A stretch of 64,000 nucleotides of DNA from Microcystis aeruginosa Ma_MB_S_20031200_S102 (GCA_007095845.1 SFBI01000067.1:1-64000), one strand, 5' to 3'; numbered from the stretch's first letter, positions 16,008-28,779 are shown. Notes: generated by a model not told the origin, from the letters alone. Numbers and translations: made by a program.

Positions 16008-17894
16008 TTACTGAATTTGCATAGGGTTTAATGAGTTTAATTGTTGAATAAATGTAGCGCGATCGCGCTGGTTAACTCCAAAAATTGTTACTGTTTGATA
16101 AGGTTTCTGTTGTGGGGGAAAATTAGATTTAATTAACACATAAGAAGGTGTAGAAGCAGTTTCTCCTTGTCGGCTGATTCGTCCGCCAACATTAGCATTT
16201 CCATTTCCTTTTCGATTGACACCTTTAAAGCCACTACTATAAAGGAAATCTAAACCTTCTCCCCGTACTTCTGACATTAATCCTTCGTTTTTCCAATTCT
16301 TGACAGTTCCAGGATATTTTAAACTAGGACAAGAAATTAAATAAATTTGAGCCTGACTATTCAAAACATCTTGAGAGCGATTGCCAGGATTTCCGGGAGG
16401 ACAATTAGCAGGCTCTCCTATGACAGACTGTAGGGCAAGCAAAGAATCTCTTACCTCTTCAAGAAACTGCTGCCATGGTTTTTTATCACAAGGTAGTTTT
16501 TTAGTGTCAACTTCCCAATGGCATCCCCTTAATCCTAGTGGATTATTCCAATGTAACGATCGTCTCGATCCTCTCCCAATTCCTGCTAAATGAGAAGACA
16601 ATTGCAATAGCTTTTCTGCTAACTTGAGAGCATCCTGATTTTTAGCTTCTAGTAGAATATTACCTTCACAAAAATAAGGACGATTGCGATCACCTTCTTC
16701 CTCTTCCCAATCTACAGAAATACGAATTAGTCCTTCTTGAGCTTGCGGTTCAATAGTACCAAATAACCTACCTTCTAAATCTTTACATTGCTGCGGTGAA
16801 TAAATACTTAATCCTACTGCACGAAACCAATAACGCAGCATCCCTCGCACTGCTACGGGACGAAATTCATTATTTCCCTGATATTGATTATCTTTAGTGG
16901 GAGGATTTGCGCCATATATCCCCTGCGTCCATAATTTAAAAGCATGGGAAGAGTGATGAGACAAACTAGAAGCAACAGATGTTCTACCATACCCCGCACT
17001 AACCCGCGAACCAATTCCTGCTGATAAAGCTATTTGTAACCAATCTTTGACTGTGCTGACATCTTCTAATTTACCTCTGCTAGTACGAGTCAACCCAATT
17101 AAAATCTCAGGTTCTTCCATTGACAACAGATAATGGGGGACAGATTGATAGCATACTCGGTTATTTTCCCAACTCCATTGAGGATTAGCGATATCTACAG
17201 TCAAACAAGGTGCAGTGGGAAAAGCATCAAGAAATTGAACGCAACCGATACCATCTTCTAGTGTCCCCAGAAGTCGATTTACCTCAGCTTCTGGTTGATG
17301 TTGTCTTGCCCAAGCTCTTACTACACCTTTTAAACTACTAGAAGGGATATAAGGTACACCATAGACTGGATGAAATACAGGCAGAAGTAACTCCTGAAAA
17401 CCGCGCATTCCCCCTACACGCACCCGCCAGATAAATTCAACAGTCAGAGTTTCATCAGCTAATCGTTTAGTTTTCTCCGTTAATTGTTGGTATAAAGACT
17501 GACAAGTTTTATCCGCCGCCACCGCTTCTATTAGAACTGGTTTAGCTGTGTCATTATCATTAAATAATCGATGATTGAGTGCTTGTAGAGGACTGGTTAA
17601 TTTCCGACTGGTTGGATTATTTGTTCTTGCTGTTGATCTTGTCGTTGCAGTAATGGAGGCAGCGGGTAACTGTCCAACTTTCAAATTAATCCTTTTATTT
17701 TTCCAGTATGGTGGAAAATTGGCTTGTAATTTCTGCCATCTAGCACTTGCCTTTGTTTTCGCTTCTTCGTCAGAAAAATAAATAGTTAGTTCTGTACCTA
17801 TTTCTAACTGACTATCTTTATACAAGTCATAAAGAGGATTTTTATCGGTTTGGAGTTTTTTTAGAAATTTCTGCCATTCTTGTTGTGCCGTCAT
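16008..17894 (-). CDS. cmr6-cmr1: Cmr6-Cmr1 fusion, type III-B effector subunit
   Basis: The ATG at 17894 overlaps the cmr5 stop (ATGA). The product is 628 residues. After an N-terminal extension, residues ~140-320 are a Cmr6-like RAMP domain (FHPVYGVPYIPSSSLKGVVR and SAGIGSRVSAGYGRTS). Residues ~335-628 carry Cmr1 hallmarks (FRPVAVRGMLRYWFRAVGL, RLFGTIEP, GIGRGSRRSLHWNNPLG). Cmr6 and Cmr1 normally are separate proteins at the 3' end of the crRNA-bound backbone. Fusion would fix their stoichiometry and explains why no separate cmr1 exists here. Last gene of the cmr operon, converging on the array. Confidence 0.85.
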   Translation of the reverse strand: MTAQQEWQKFLKKLQTDKNPLYDLYKDSQLEIGTELTIYFSDEEAKTKASARWQKLQANFPPYWKNKRINLKVGQLPAASITATTRSTARTNNPTSRKLTSPLQALNHRLFNDNDTAKPVLIEAVAADKTCQSLYQQLTEKTKRLADETLTVEFIWRVRVGGMRGFQELLLPVFHPVYGVPYIPSSSLKGVVRAWARQHQPEAEVNRLLGTLEDGIGCVQFLDAFPTAPCLTVDIANPQWSWENNRVCYQSVPHYLLSMEEPEILIGLTRTSRGKLEDVSTVKDWLQIALSAGIGSRVSAGYGRTSVASSLSHHSSHAFKLWTQGIYGANPPTKDNQYQGNNEFRPVAVRGMLRYWFRAVGLSIYSPQQCKDLEGRLFGTIEPQAQEGLIRISVDWEEEEGDRNRPYFCEGNILLEAKNQDALKLAEKLLQLSSHLAGIGRGSRRSLHWNNPLGLRGCHWEVDTKKLPCDKKPWQQFLEEVRDSLLALQSVIGEPANCPPGNPGNRSQDVLNSQAQIYLISCPSLKYPGTVKNWKNEGLMSEVRGEGLDFLYSSGFKGVNRKGNGNANVGGRISRQGETASTPSYVLIKSNFPPQQKPYQTVTIFGVNQRDRATFIQQLNSLNPMQIQ

Positions 17895-18282
17895 GATTGT
17901 TCTGCCTCTCCTAAGACTGCTGGCGACCAAAAAGACCACTCTTTTGCTAATTTAATTGCCAAGTGATTGAGGGCGGTATATTTTCTTAAAGGCATATCAA
18001 TTAATTTGCCTTGATCATTAACATCAAAATCTGCACAGCTAAACTCTTTGAGCTTAGTAAGAAATTTTTGATAAACTTTCCCTTTATAGCGTGTATCTTC
18101 GGCAGTTCCACCGAGAAATTTTTGCATATCTCCACTAAGTCGATGCAGTCCCCAAGTAGATATATAAGTGCTTAATCCTTGAACTAATCCACTAGCTTTT
18201 TTGTGGTAAGTTACTGCTAACTCACTTTTTATTTCAACTAAGGCTGTATGTGCTTCTTTGCTAAATTGACGCGAATCTAATT

Positions 18283-18286
<4 letters not shown>
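17891..18286 (-). CDS. cmr5: Cmr5, small subunit of type III-B effector
   Basis: A 131-residue helical, basic protein (FSKEAHTALVEIKSELAVTY..., WGLHRLSGDMQKFLGG, KYTALNHLAIKLAKEWSFWS), the length and position expected for Cmr5. Cmr5 forms the minor filament that contacts target RNA. Both ends overlap neighbours by 4 bp (ATGA), so translation is coupled with cmr4 and cmr6. Sequence divergence in this family is high, so the context is a large part of the call. Confidence 0.8.
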
Positions 18287-20432
<2,146 letters not shown>

Positions 20433-20435
20433 TTA

Positions 20436-23400
20436 TTACTCAGTTTCTCCCCATTTCATTTGTTGCATCCTTTTGTCATTCCAGAAAGCACTAAACCGCA
20501 AAAGATTAGCTAAATCCTTTTCTGTTGTGCCTAAAGGAACTTCTTTTTCAGTTTTATTTTTATTTACTTGATTATAGGTTTGATAAGCCCAGTTTTCCCA
20601 CCGATCCAACCAATTGAGCAAGTTTTCTTGAATATGAGACTCTAGTGTTTGATCTCGACGGTTGATGATCACTTGTGCGGCTTTTCTCAATAAGCGATCG
20701 CTTTCAGTAACACAAGCATGACGTGGTAATTCTTCGGCTAATCGATAGAACAACGCACTTAAATCCTGCTGATCATACTGCATAAAATTCCACCATAAGT
20801 CTAATAACTCCCCTTTCATCAAGGCTTCTAAAGTATTACCCGAACCATAAATCACCCGAAAACAGAGTCCATCTTTTCCATATAACTTTTTAGCACGGTC
20901 TTTTTCAGCCGTCCACAGGCTTTCTAATACGGTAGGAAGAGGTACACTTTTATGAGCGATAACAATGCCTAGACTCATGGTTGCCCCATCTCCCATCGTA
21001 AAATAGGGACGTTTTTGTAATCCTTGCAGAGATTGTTTGGGAGTCCAGTAACCCCCCTCCGTGCTGAATTCTCTTTCTGGATCTGGGTCAGCACACCAAG
21101 CAGCACGAAGCGATCGCAAATAGCCTAGTAAATCTGCTAGAGGTAGCACTGCCATCACATCATCACCGCCACTATAGACGACTTTACCACAATAACGTTC
21201 TTCCGTAAGGTAGGGTACTAAGCGATTAGAAAAGTCTAATAAGGCGCGATTTAAACCGACATGGGTTGCGGGTCCCATGCGTTTTTGGGTTGCTAGTAAA
21301 TCTGGGTAATCTTGATGATTTTTTACCTTTTCTGCGATCGCATCTGTAATTAAATACTCTTTGTATTTCTTCAATTTTAACCCAGAGACATATTTCCCCA
21401 TCCCATCCCCATCCCCGAGGACAATTACCCACCAATCGGCTGGACTTCCTTCGCCAAATTTTGCTTTTTTATGCGCTTCTTCAACTAAACTTCTTAATGT
21501 TGCTGTTTCTTGAGCGTTACAATTCATGTCATCAGCTAACCATTTACTGGAAAACATGACTCCATTAAAATTCTGTCCATTCCTATTTTCTGGATTAATT
21601 TGCCGATCAACTTTTGGTATCTGATAAGGACGACCACGAGTACGGGAGGCAAAAGTGTCTGCTTTGTTAGGCAATTGTTGGTTAATAAGCGTGTTAAGAC
21701 AATTCCAATAGTTGCGTGTTTTTTGTCCTCCTTTTTTAAAATCTTCGTAAGTAAATCTTGCAGCAGCAATAGAACTTAAATTAGGAAAACGAATTAAATT
21801 ATCATAGTTAGTATCATCTTCTTGCCCTAGATTAATTCCCAAAGATTCAGCAACTCCCCCATATCGCCAAGCCATGCGTTTTGTTAATTCGATCGCATTC
21901 AATTTTTCTGAGCCATTAAATAACCCTGGATAAACTTCAGCCATTAATCGCCAAAATAGACGCATCGATCGCGCGGAAAGTCCACCTCCATTTTTAAACT
22001 GCCCGTGATAATGTAATTGGGGATGAACTGCGCTAAATTGACCCGATAAAGTGGAACGTTCCCCAGGTGCTGTAGGAATTGCCCAAGTGCGCGTATTTTT
22101 TACGGCTTGAATAGACTGTCCCAAACGAGCTTGTAATGCCCCCCACCAAGTACCAGTGTTTATCTGTTCGTAAAGGTTTTCTTCGGCTGTTGTAGGTAGA
22201 GATTCAGCTAAATGGGGAGGGGCGATCGCATTTTGCGCTTGTTTCCATTGCTGATAATTTTCTGTAGGATTATCTGTGGGATTAATAGTTAATGGCTGGT
22301 CTGGATTGCCTAAAGGCATTGCAGTCCAGTAAGTTTCCCAAGTTTTCTCTATTTGTGCTTCCCAGAGTTTATTCCACTCCCAACAACTACCATGATGTCC
22401 TATCTGCCATTTTTTTAAATCTCGTTTACATATTTCTTGTTCACTAAGAAACTCCTTTAATAATATTTCATCTATTTTCTGCTGATTTTTAGTATCTTTA
22501 AGAAACTCTAGGGTTCGTTTTTTGATATCTTCCCTAACTTTTTTGGCAATCTCTGACCATTCTTCTATTAAGCATTTTCTTAATTTCTCTCCCAATTCTC
22601 TAGCTGCTTCTTTTCCAGGAACTAAAGCCGTAATCACATTAGGAAATCCAGCCGTACTTAAACTTGCAGAGATGCCATTATCAAATCTACCAACTGGAGA
22701 TGTTCCGTCTTGAAAACAAGCAAAATTAGCTGCAAAATCTGGATATTTTTTAACAATTAAAGCATCGATAATTTCTTGACTCCAAAGAGAAGGAGTAATC
22801 ACAGCATCAGACCCATAAGTTTCGGCAATATACCAACAGAGTTTAACACTGAGATAATGCAGTAGATAGGAACCTGCCCAAAAATCGACAAATTTTCGGG
22901 ATGCTTTAATAAATTCTTGTACTGGGGAGAAGGTAAAGAGAAAAAGATAGGGATGTTGGGATTTACCTCCTTCTTGCCAATGTTCGGGATACATCGCCCC
23001 AACTAGAGCGGAAACGGTACTTTTGTAGCTATGTAGGGGACAATCAGGAAGGATGCTGTGAGCAGGATAGAGGAAAAAATCATTCTGGTTTTGTCGGATG
23101 AGTTCGGGATAAAATCGCCAAAACCACCAAAATAGTTTTTCTATATCTGTTTCTGAGGTAATCTCTGCGGGAATTTCTGGTCGTGAGTCTTGTGAAGTAA
23201 TATTTCGAGTTTGTCCACTGATGGGATGTTTCACGCTATTAATATTAGTGCCTTGAGCCTCTCCTAGATTAACGCGATCAGAGGAACTAGCTATTTGCTG
23301 GGGTAACTCTTCCTGTCCTTGTAACTCTTCTGGGTGAATAGACTGTAATTGCTGCAAAATGGAGTGGTCTTTTAGCAAGGCACAAAGTTTACGAGAATAG

Positions 23401-23444
23401 AAATTTGTTGAATTAATAGGGGACTCTGATTCTGGCATAATCAT
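20436..23444 (-). CDS. cas10: Cas10/Cmr2, large subunit of type III-B effector
   Basis: A 1002-residue protein, somewhat longer than typical. The palm cyclase motif GGDD is intact at about residues 759-762 (KVVYSGGDDVMAVLPLADLL). A preceding VIVLGDGDGMGKYVSG segment fits the other palm domain, and TMSLGIVIAHKSVPLPTVLE follows. These predict cyclic-oligoadenylate synthesis on target binding. I see no HD dipeptide in the N-terminal region (only PDCPLHSY where an HD-like motif might sit), so ssDNA cleavage is doubtful. First gene of the operon. No cas1, cas2 or cas6 is linked. Confidence 0.9.
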   Translation of the reverse strand: MIMPESESPINSTNFYSRKLCALLKDHSILQQLQSIHPEELQGQEELPQQIASSSDRVNLGEAQGTNINSVKHPISGQTRNITSQDSRPEIPAEITSETDIEKLFWWFWRFYPELIRQNQNDFFLYPAHSILPDCPLHSYKSTVSALVGAMYPEHWQEGGKSQHPYLFLFTFSPVQEFIKASRKFVDFWAGSYLLHYLSVKLCWYIAETYGSDAVITPSLWSQEIIDALIVKKYPDFAANFACFQDGTSPVGRFDNGISASLSTAGFPNVITALVPGKEAARELGEKLRKCLIEEWSEIAKKVREDIKKRTLEFLKDTKNQQKIDEILLKEFLSEQEICKRDLKKWQIGHHGSCWEWNKLWEAQIEKTWETYWTAMPLGNPDQPLTINPTDNPTENYQQWKQAQNAIAPPHLAESLPTTAEENLYEQINTGTWWGALQARLGQSIQAVKNTRTWAIPTAPGERSTLSGQFSAVHPQLHYHGQFKNGGGLSARSMRLFWRLMAEVYPGLFNGSEKLNAIELTKRMAWRYGGVAESLGINLGQEDDTNYDNLIRFPNLSSIAAARFTYEDFKKGGQKTRNYWNCLNTLINQQLPNKADTFASRTRGRPYQIPKVDRQINPENRNGQNFNGVMFSSKWLADDMNCNAQETATLRSLVEEAHKKAKFGEGSPADWWVIVLGDGDGMGKYVSGLKLKKYKEYLITDAIAEKVKNHQDYPDLLATQKRMGPATHVGLNRALLDFSNRLVPYLTEERYCGKVVYSGGDDVMAVLPLADLLGYLRSLRAAWCADPDPEREFSTEGGYWTPKQSLQGLQKRPYFTMGDGATMSLGIVIAHKSVPLPTVLESLWTAEKDRAKKLYGKDGLCFRVIYGSGNTLEALMKGELLDLWWNFMQYDQQDLSALFYRLAEELPRHACVTESDRLLRKAAQVIINRRDQTLESHIQENLLNWLDRWENWAYQTYNQVNKNKTEKEVPLGTTEKDLANLLRFSAFWNDKRMQQMKWGETE

Positions 23445-23556
23445 AAATTGCTAAGGCCTCTCTTTAAACTTTATCACGAAAACGAAAATAGTTAAGCAAA
23501 ATAATTGATTAACTATCGCATCTGACAGGGGGACAAACGAGCTAGAAAACTTGCCA

Positions 23557-23676
23557 GGGAGCATCTCATTTATGCCAGTGAGTAATTATACTTGTCCCTA
23601 AAACTGGTTTCTAGCAAGGTTTTCAATAGCTTGACATAAAGCTTAATTTAGGGGTTACAAAAGGTGAGATGCTCCC
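23557..23676. mobile_element. MITE family A, full copy
   Basis: A 120-bp element with terminal inverted repeats GGGAGCATCTCA/TGAGATGCTCCC, nearly identical to 7407-7527. It lies between the cas10 start and the gltS 3' end, possibly within the cmr promoter region. No exact target duplication is seen. Confidence 0.88.
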
Positions 23677-23694
23677 TGTTAACCCCGTTTCCTT

Positions 23695-23838
23695 ATGGGA
23701 GCATTCTTGAGACGACTAGCACTTAACGCTCTTAACCAAGAATCGACTTACCGACGTAGTCTAGCACAAAAAAGTAAACGGGCGGCCATGGATAATAACT
23801 ATATAATGGCTGTGCTAAAAGCCTTTTGTCAAGCCTAA
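23695..23838 (+). CDS. Possible small basic protein, 47 residues
   Basis: Reads MGAFLRRLALNALNQESTYR to LKAFCQA and is rich in R, K and A. It starts 18 bp beyond the MITE end, has no obvious ribosome site and no recognised domain. It may be a remnant of a larger gene. Low confidence. Confidence 0.25.
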   Translation: MGAFLRRLALNALNQESTYRRSLAQKSKRAAMDNNYIMAVLKAFCQA

Positions 23839-23952
23839 TTGAAATGCTCTTACCCTCGCCGTATTATTCCGATTTGACTGCAAGCTTTTGCCAGTCTTGA
23901 CGGAAAAGATTAGTCAACTTTCCTCAATAATTACTTGATTTGGCGAAAATTT

Positions 23953-25161
23953 TTAAGTCAGAAAATTCAAAAATTGCTGGATGATAAAAGCATTAAACAA
24001 ATCAATAAAAAATGCCCCCACCAAAGGAACAATAATAAATGCCTGGGGAGAAGCGCCAAAATGTTCCGTCACCGCGGTCATATTGGCGATCGCTGTAGGA
24101 GTTGCCCCTAGAGTTAAACCCAAATAACCGGCGCAAACTACTGAAGCATGATAGTTTTTTCCCATTAAGGGAAAGACCAGTAAAACAGTATAAATAATAC
24201 TGAGTGAGAACTGCACTAATAACAGGATAGCAATCGGTCCGGCCAAATCAATCAATGTCCATAATTGTAAACTCATCAAGGACATAGATAGGAACAAACC
24301 GAGACTAACATCAGAAATTAAGGCTAAAGAGGGCGTATTAGCAGGCCAGGGAAAGCGTTTCAATAGCAAAGGTACGGTATTAGTCAGGATAATTCCTGCC
24401 AATAAACAGGTGACAAAATCTGGTAATTTTAAACCGAGAGGAGTCACCCAGTAGTTAATCTGAATACCCAAACCGATAGTTAAACTAATCACCAAGATTG
24501 AATGGAGCATTGTATTGTAATCGATATTAACATTCCTCTGGCTTTGTTTAATTCCCACCGTTAAATCTTGATCTTGATTATTGGCTCGCAGTCGATTTCT
24601 CGTAATTAACCATCGAGCCACCGGTCCGCCAATAATTCCCCCTAAAACTAGCCCAAAAGTAGCACTAGCTACACCGATTTCTGATGCTTTGACGATGTCA
24701 TAATTATCACGAAAAATAGGAGCCCAAGCAATGGCAGTCCCGTGACCCCCACTCAAAGAAACGGAACCAGCAATCAAACCGATGGGTAAATCTAATCCCA
24801 TCACTTTTGCCACTCCTAGACCGGCTAAATTTTGTAGAATGAGATAAACCACGGCAGTTATCAATAAAATTAGCAAGGGTTTCCCCCCTTGCAGCAGGGT
24901 TTTTAGTTTTGAGGACAGACCGATAGTAGTAAAAAAAACGATTAACAGGGCATCCCGAACATTAAGGCTAAATTCAATTTGCCATTTAAAAACAGCAAAA
25001 AATAGACCGAAAAATAAGGAAGCCAAGACACCACCAGCAACGGCATCAGGAATGTTATAATATTGTAGAAATTTGATATTTTTGCTTAAATACTTACCGA
25101 GATAGAGGACTAGAATAGCAATAATAATTGTCTGGCGTTCGCTAAATTGGTAAATTTCCAT
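23953..25161 (-). CDS. gltS: Sodium/glutamate symporter GltS
   Basis: A 402-residue polytopic inner-membrane protein with about ten hydrophobic segments. GltS hallmarks are present: YYNIPDAVAGGVLASLFFG near residues 34-52, the GSVSLSGGHGTAIAWAPIF re-entrant-loop motif, and the second-half YLGLTLGATPTAIANMTAV motif. It imports glutamate with Na+. It is flanked by non-coding MITE-bearing regions on both sides and is probably monocistronic. Confidence 0.93.
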   Translation of the reverse strand: MEIYQFSERQTIIIAILVLYLGKYLSKNIKFLQYYNIPDAVAGGVLASLFFGLFFAVFKWQIEFSLNVRDALLIVFFTTIGLSSKLKTLLQGGKPLLILLITAVVYLILQNLAGLGVAKVMGLDLPIGLIAGSVSLSGGHGTAIAWAPIFRDNYDIVKASEIGVASATFGLVLGGIIGGPVARWLITRNRLRANNQDQDLTVGIKQSQRNVNIDYNTMLHSILVISLTIGLGIQINYWVTPLGLKLPDFVTCLLAGIILTNTVPLLLKRFPWPANTPSLALISDVSLGLFLSMSLMSLQLWTLIDLAGPIAILLLVQFSLSIIYTVLLVFPLMGKNYHASVVCAGYLGLTLGATPTAIANMTAVTEHFGASPQAFIIVPLVGAFFIDLFNAFIIQQFLNFLT

Positions 25162-25196
25162 TTTCTTAATCTTAGTCCTCCAAGATGGTTTACTTA

Positions 25197-25402
25197 GGGT
25201 TTGCTGAAAAAGCTTTTCCTGGGGGCAGGGTGTGGGGTGTGGGGTGTGGGGTTTTACCGATTTTGAGGTAGTCAGTTGCCTAATTTTCAGGGAAAAAGTC
25301 CAGGGATTTTGCCCCCGATCCCCGCAATGGCTGGCACTTTTTGAGGGAAAAAAAGTCTAAAAGTCTTATCCAACAAGGTTTTTAGATTTATTCAGCAAGC
25401 CC
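25197..25402. mobile_element. MITE family B copy upstream of gltS
   Basis: A 206-bp element with ends GGGTTTGCTGAAAAAG and TTTATTCAGCAAGCCC, flanked by near-duplicate hexamers TACTTA and TACCTA. The interior differs from the CRISPR copy and contains GGGGTGT tandem units. Its right part matches 39316-39443 in reverse orientation. Confidence 0.85.
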
Positions 25403-25457
25403 TACCTAAGTTTAGTCCTAATTTTCGGTGACAGACTTATCTTTAAGAAAGCTGCAA

Positions 25458-25489
25458 CAAAAAAAGGACACAAGTTACCTTGTGTCCTT
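25458..25489 (-). terminator. Terminator of dnaK
   Basis: On the minus strand an 11-bp perfect stem (AAGGACACAAG, loop, CTTGTGTCCTT) is followed by a run of seven T's. It lies 23 bp after the dnaK stop. Confidence 0.9.
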
Positions 25490-25511
25490 CCCGAAGCTAA
25501 GAACTTAATTT

Positions 25512-27416
25512 TTATTTAGCGTCGGAGAATTCCGCATCGATGACATCATCGCCACCACCAGCACCACCAGAGGGGCCATTGTCATCATTGCCACCGGGGG
25601 GATTGCTAGGAGCTCCTTGCTGATACACACTGCTGCCGATCGCGTAGAGGGCTTGTTGTAATTCCGGTAAGATGGTTTTGATCTTACCATCATCCTCTTG
25701 AGCGATCGCCTCTTGCAAATCTTTAACCAACGCTAGGGCTTTATTTTTCTCGGATAGAGGAACCTTATCGCCCAACTCGGCTAACTGCTTCTCTGCTTGA
25801 TAAACCAAGGAATCAGCTTGATTTTTACGTTCAATGCGTTCACGACGTTCTTTATCGGCCGAGGCGTTCGATTCTGCCTCATTAACCATACGTTCCACTT
25901 CATTTTGGGGCAAAGTAGAAGCGCCGGTGATGCTGATCGATTGTTCTTTTCCTGTACCTTTATCCTTAGCGGTGACATTTAAAATACCGTTAGCATCGAT
26001 GTCGAAAACCACTTCAATTTGAGGCACACCACGAGGAGCAGGAGGGATGCCATCGAGTCGGAAAGTTCCCAAACTCTTGTTATCTTTGGCCATTTCCCGT
26101 TCCCCTTGCAGGACGTGGATTTCCACGTTAGTTTGTCCATCTACTGCTGTGGAGAAAACTTCCGATTTTTTGGTGGGAATAGTGGTGTTGCGGGTAATAA
26201 TCCGCGTCATCACACCGCCGAGGGTTTCCACACCCAAAGACAAGGGCGAAACATCCAGCAGAAGAATATCTTTGACTTCACCGGCGAGGACACCACCTTG
26301 AATAGCAGCGCCTACGGCTACCACTTCATCGGGGTTAACGCTTTGGTTAGGATCTTTGCCCAGAACTTTTTTAACTAATTCCTGGACGGCGGGAATCCGG
26401 GTTGAACCACCGACGAGAACCACTTCATCGAGGGCAGATTTATTGATTTTGGCATCACGGATGGCGTTTTCGACGGGAATCCGACAGCGATCTATTAAAT
26501 CGGCGCAAATTTCCTCAAATTTAGCTCTGGTTAACGTGGTATCTAGGTGTTTTGGCCCTTCGGCAGTAGCGGTGATGAAGGGCAGGTTAATTTCCGCTTG
26601 GGTAACGCTAGAAAGCTCAATTTTGGCTTTTTCTGCCGCTTCTGTGAGACGTTGCAGAGCCTGTTTATCTTGACGGAGATCTATTCCTTCAACTTTTTTG
26701 AATTCTCCGGCTAAGTAATCAACGATTTTTTTATCGAAGTCATCACCACCAAGATGAGTATCTCCAGAGGTGGCAAGAACTTCAAAGACACCATCACCCA
26801 CTTCTAGAACCGATACGTCAAAGGTTCCCCCACCCAAGTCAAAAACGAGAATGGTTTCGTTAGCTTTTTTGTCTAATCCGTAGGCAAGAGAGGCGGCGGT
26901 GGGTTCGTTGATAATGCGGAGAACTTCAATCCCGGCAATTCTTCCGGCATCTTTGGTGGCTTGACGTTGAGAGTCATTAAAATAAGCGGGTACGGTGATG
27001 ACTGCTTGGGTAACGGTTTCGCCGAGGTATTTACTGGCATCTTCCACCAGTTTCCGCAGTACCTGGGCGGAAATTTCTTCGGGGGCGAATTGTTTGCCCT
27101 GGGCGGGACAGTCTAATTTAACGTTGCCGTTGCCGTCCTGGAGAGTTTTGTAGGATACTTCTGTGGCTTCGTTGGTAACTTCGTTGAATTTCCGGCCGAT
27201 GAAGCGTTTGACGGAATAAAAAGTATTTTGCGGGTTCATTACCGCTTGACGTTTGGCGATTTGTCCTACTAGGCGCTCGCCATTTTTGGCGTAGGCGACG
27301 ACTGAGGGCGTGGTTCTAAACCCTTCGGCGTTGGCGATAACGGTGGGTTTGCCCCCTTCCATAACCGCAACGCAGGAGTTAGTCGTCCCTAAGTCAATTC
27401 CAACTACTTTTCCCAT
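25512..27416 (-). CDS. dnaK: Chaperone DnaK (Hsp70), DnaK2-like
   Basis: The product is 634 residues from the ATG at 27416 ([20 protein letters not shown]), whose Hsp70 signature fixes the start. An earlier in-frame ATG adds eight unlikely residues. Signatures include [30 protein letters not shown] and [19 protein letters not shown]. The substrate domain ends in a Gly-rich tail and [12 protein letters not shown]. It is an ATP-dependent folding chaperone working with DnaJ and GrpE. The length and tail resemble the essential cyanobacterial DnaK2. Its own terminator follows. Confidence 0.96.
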   Translation of the reverse strand: MGKVVGIDLGTTNSCVAVMEGGKPTVIANAEGFRTTPSVVAYAKNGERLVGQIAKRQAVMNPQNTFYSVKRFIGRKFNEVTNEATEVSYKTLQDGNGNVKLDCPAQGKQFAPEEISAQVLRKLVEDASKYLGETVTQAVITVPAYFNDSQRQATKDAGRIAGIEVLRIINEPTAASLAYGLDKKANETILVFDLGGGTFDVSVLEVGDGVFEVLATSGDTHLGGDDFDKKIVDYLAGEFKKVEGIDLRQDKQALQRLTEAAEKAKIELSSVTQAEINLPFITATAEGPKHLDTTLTRAKFEEICADLIDRCRIPVENAIRDAKINKSALDEVVLVGGSTRIPAVQELVKKVLGKDPNQSVNPDEVVAVGAAIQGGVLAGEVKDILLLDVSPLSLGVETLGGVMTRIITRNTTIPTKKSEVFSTAVDGQTNVEIHVLQGEREMAKDNKSLGTFRLDGIPPAPRGVPQIEVVFDIDANGILNVTAKDKGTGKEQSISITGASTLPQNEVERMVNEAESNASADKERRERIERKNQADSLVYQAEKQLAELGDKVPLSEKNKALALVKDLQEAIAQEDDGKIKTILPELQQALYAIGSSVYQQGAPSNPPGGNDDNGPSGGAGGGDDVIDAEFSDAK

Positions 27417-27582
27417 AATCTTTGTGCTGCTCCGATACAACTATAGTGATTTCTAGAATCGGAACTGTACTCGGTTTTTAGGTGATACCCACCCCTATCA
27501 GTTCCTTCGTTATCTCTATAGTGCAAAACAACCTCGCTTTCTCGATAGTGTAGGTATCCGAACCTTTTTGGTAGTATTGCTC

Positions 27583-28354
27583 ATGTCAGTTCCCCATCAA
27601 AGAGTTAGGGGTGAAGGAAAGGAGTTAGAAGGAAGACAAACTCTTATTTCTCACCTCTCCATGCTTTCTCCCCTTCTTAGTCAAGAGGGGAATTTATCTC
27701 AACGGCAAATGGCCGTCTGGCTCGGATGTCATCAAAGCACGATATCACGAGAATTAAGAAGGAATCAAAGTTTTCTCAGCTGCTATCTACCTAACATAGC
27801 ACAAGCTGAAAGCGAGACGTGCCGAAAAAATGCCAAACAACCCTTTAAAAATGTCAGCGAGTCGGCCTTAGAGTTGGTGAAATAAGGATTGAAAAATTAT
27901 CATAGTCCCGAACAAATAGCAGGTCATCTGAAAAAAGCTGGTCAAGAATAGCTCAGTCATGAAACCATCTATCAAATGATCTATCAAAACTACCCTTGAC
28001 TGTGGAAAATATCAAGAATACCTACGTCAAGGACAAGGAAAAAGAAGGAGTCAAAATGGAGCAAAAAGTAAGCGTGGAGGGATTCCAATGCGTTTAGATA
28101 TTAGCGAGCGACCAGCAATTGCTGACCAGAAAACCGAAATCGGTCATTGGGAAAGTGACACAATGATTGGAGGCAATCATCTAGGAGTTCTCGTTACATA
28201 TATGGAGAAAGCTTCAAAATTTTTAGTAGCAGGATTAGCCAAAAACAAAACCGCATCGGAAATCAAGAGAGTCACTGAAAAACTTTTTCAAGAGATTCAC
28301 CCTGACAAAAGAAAAACCTTTACTTGTGATACTAAATCCGTTGAGTATAGGTAA
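27583..28354 (+). pseudogene. Decayed IS30-family transposase
   Basis: The first piece (to 27885) has the IS30 N-terminal helix-turn-helix (LSQRQMAVWLGCHQSTISRE, LRRNQS). In-frame stops occur at 27883-27885 and near 27948. Coding resumes at 28088 (ADQKTEIGHWESDTMIGGNH), which carries the first catalytic Asp of the DDE core (GHWESDTM), and ends after TFTCDTKSVEYR. The C-terminal third with the remaining DDE residues is missing. It is inactive. Confidence 0.85.
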
Positions 28355-28441
28355 CCTATCAGGATAGGCACTCATGCAAGAGGCAAAAGGGGGAATAAAT
28401 AATCAGTTTTTAATAACTAGATTTAGTATGATTTGAGAGAT

Positions 28442-28773
28442 GTTTTCTGCATAATTGTTCAGTTAAAAAATACCGTTTAATTCCTTGGCTCTCTTAGGTT
28501 TGGTGGGCAAAATGTATTCTAAGATACAGTCCCGCTGGCGAGCGAGTGAAAGAAACCACAAAGACACAAAGGACACAAAGATTGAGCGATCATATTGTAA
28601 GTTAAACTTATCACACAGAACCTAGAAGAGCCATTCCTTTTCATCGGGGTGAATCCAATCAAAAATATCTTGGATTAATTTTTTACCGTCTCGCTGGGGT
28701 TGCCATCTGGTTATAGAACTGATTTTGCCAGAATCAGTGATAAAAATTGGCATATCTCCAGTGCGATTTTCGG
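28442..28773. repeat. Duplicated tail of the epimerase gene, itself split by an insert
   Basis: 28651-28773 matches 31051-31173 (3' end of the epimerase gene) with a few differences. 28442-28487 matches 30998-31040, including the start-codon region of the gene at 28780-31005. Between them, 28488-28650 is unrelated sequence carrying a segment (ACCACAAAGACACAAAGGAC) that recurs inverted near 51435. The two copies are direct repeats bracketing the 741-residue membrane protein gene. Confidence 0.8.
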
Positions 28774-28779
28774 AAAAAG

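Noticed and set aside
25781-26673. Long antisense frames within dnaK
   Set aside because: They mirror the codon bias of dnaK and lack ribosome sites and domains.
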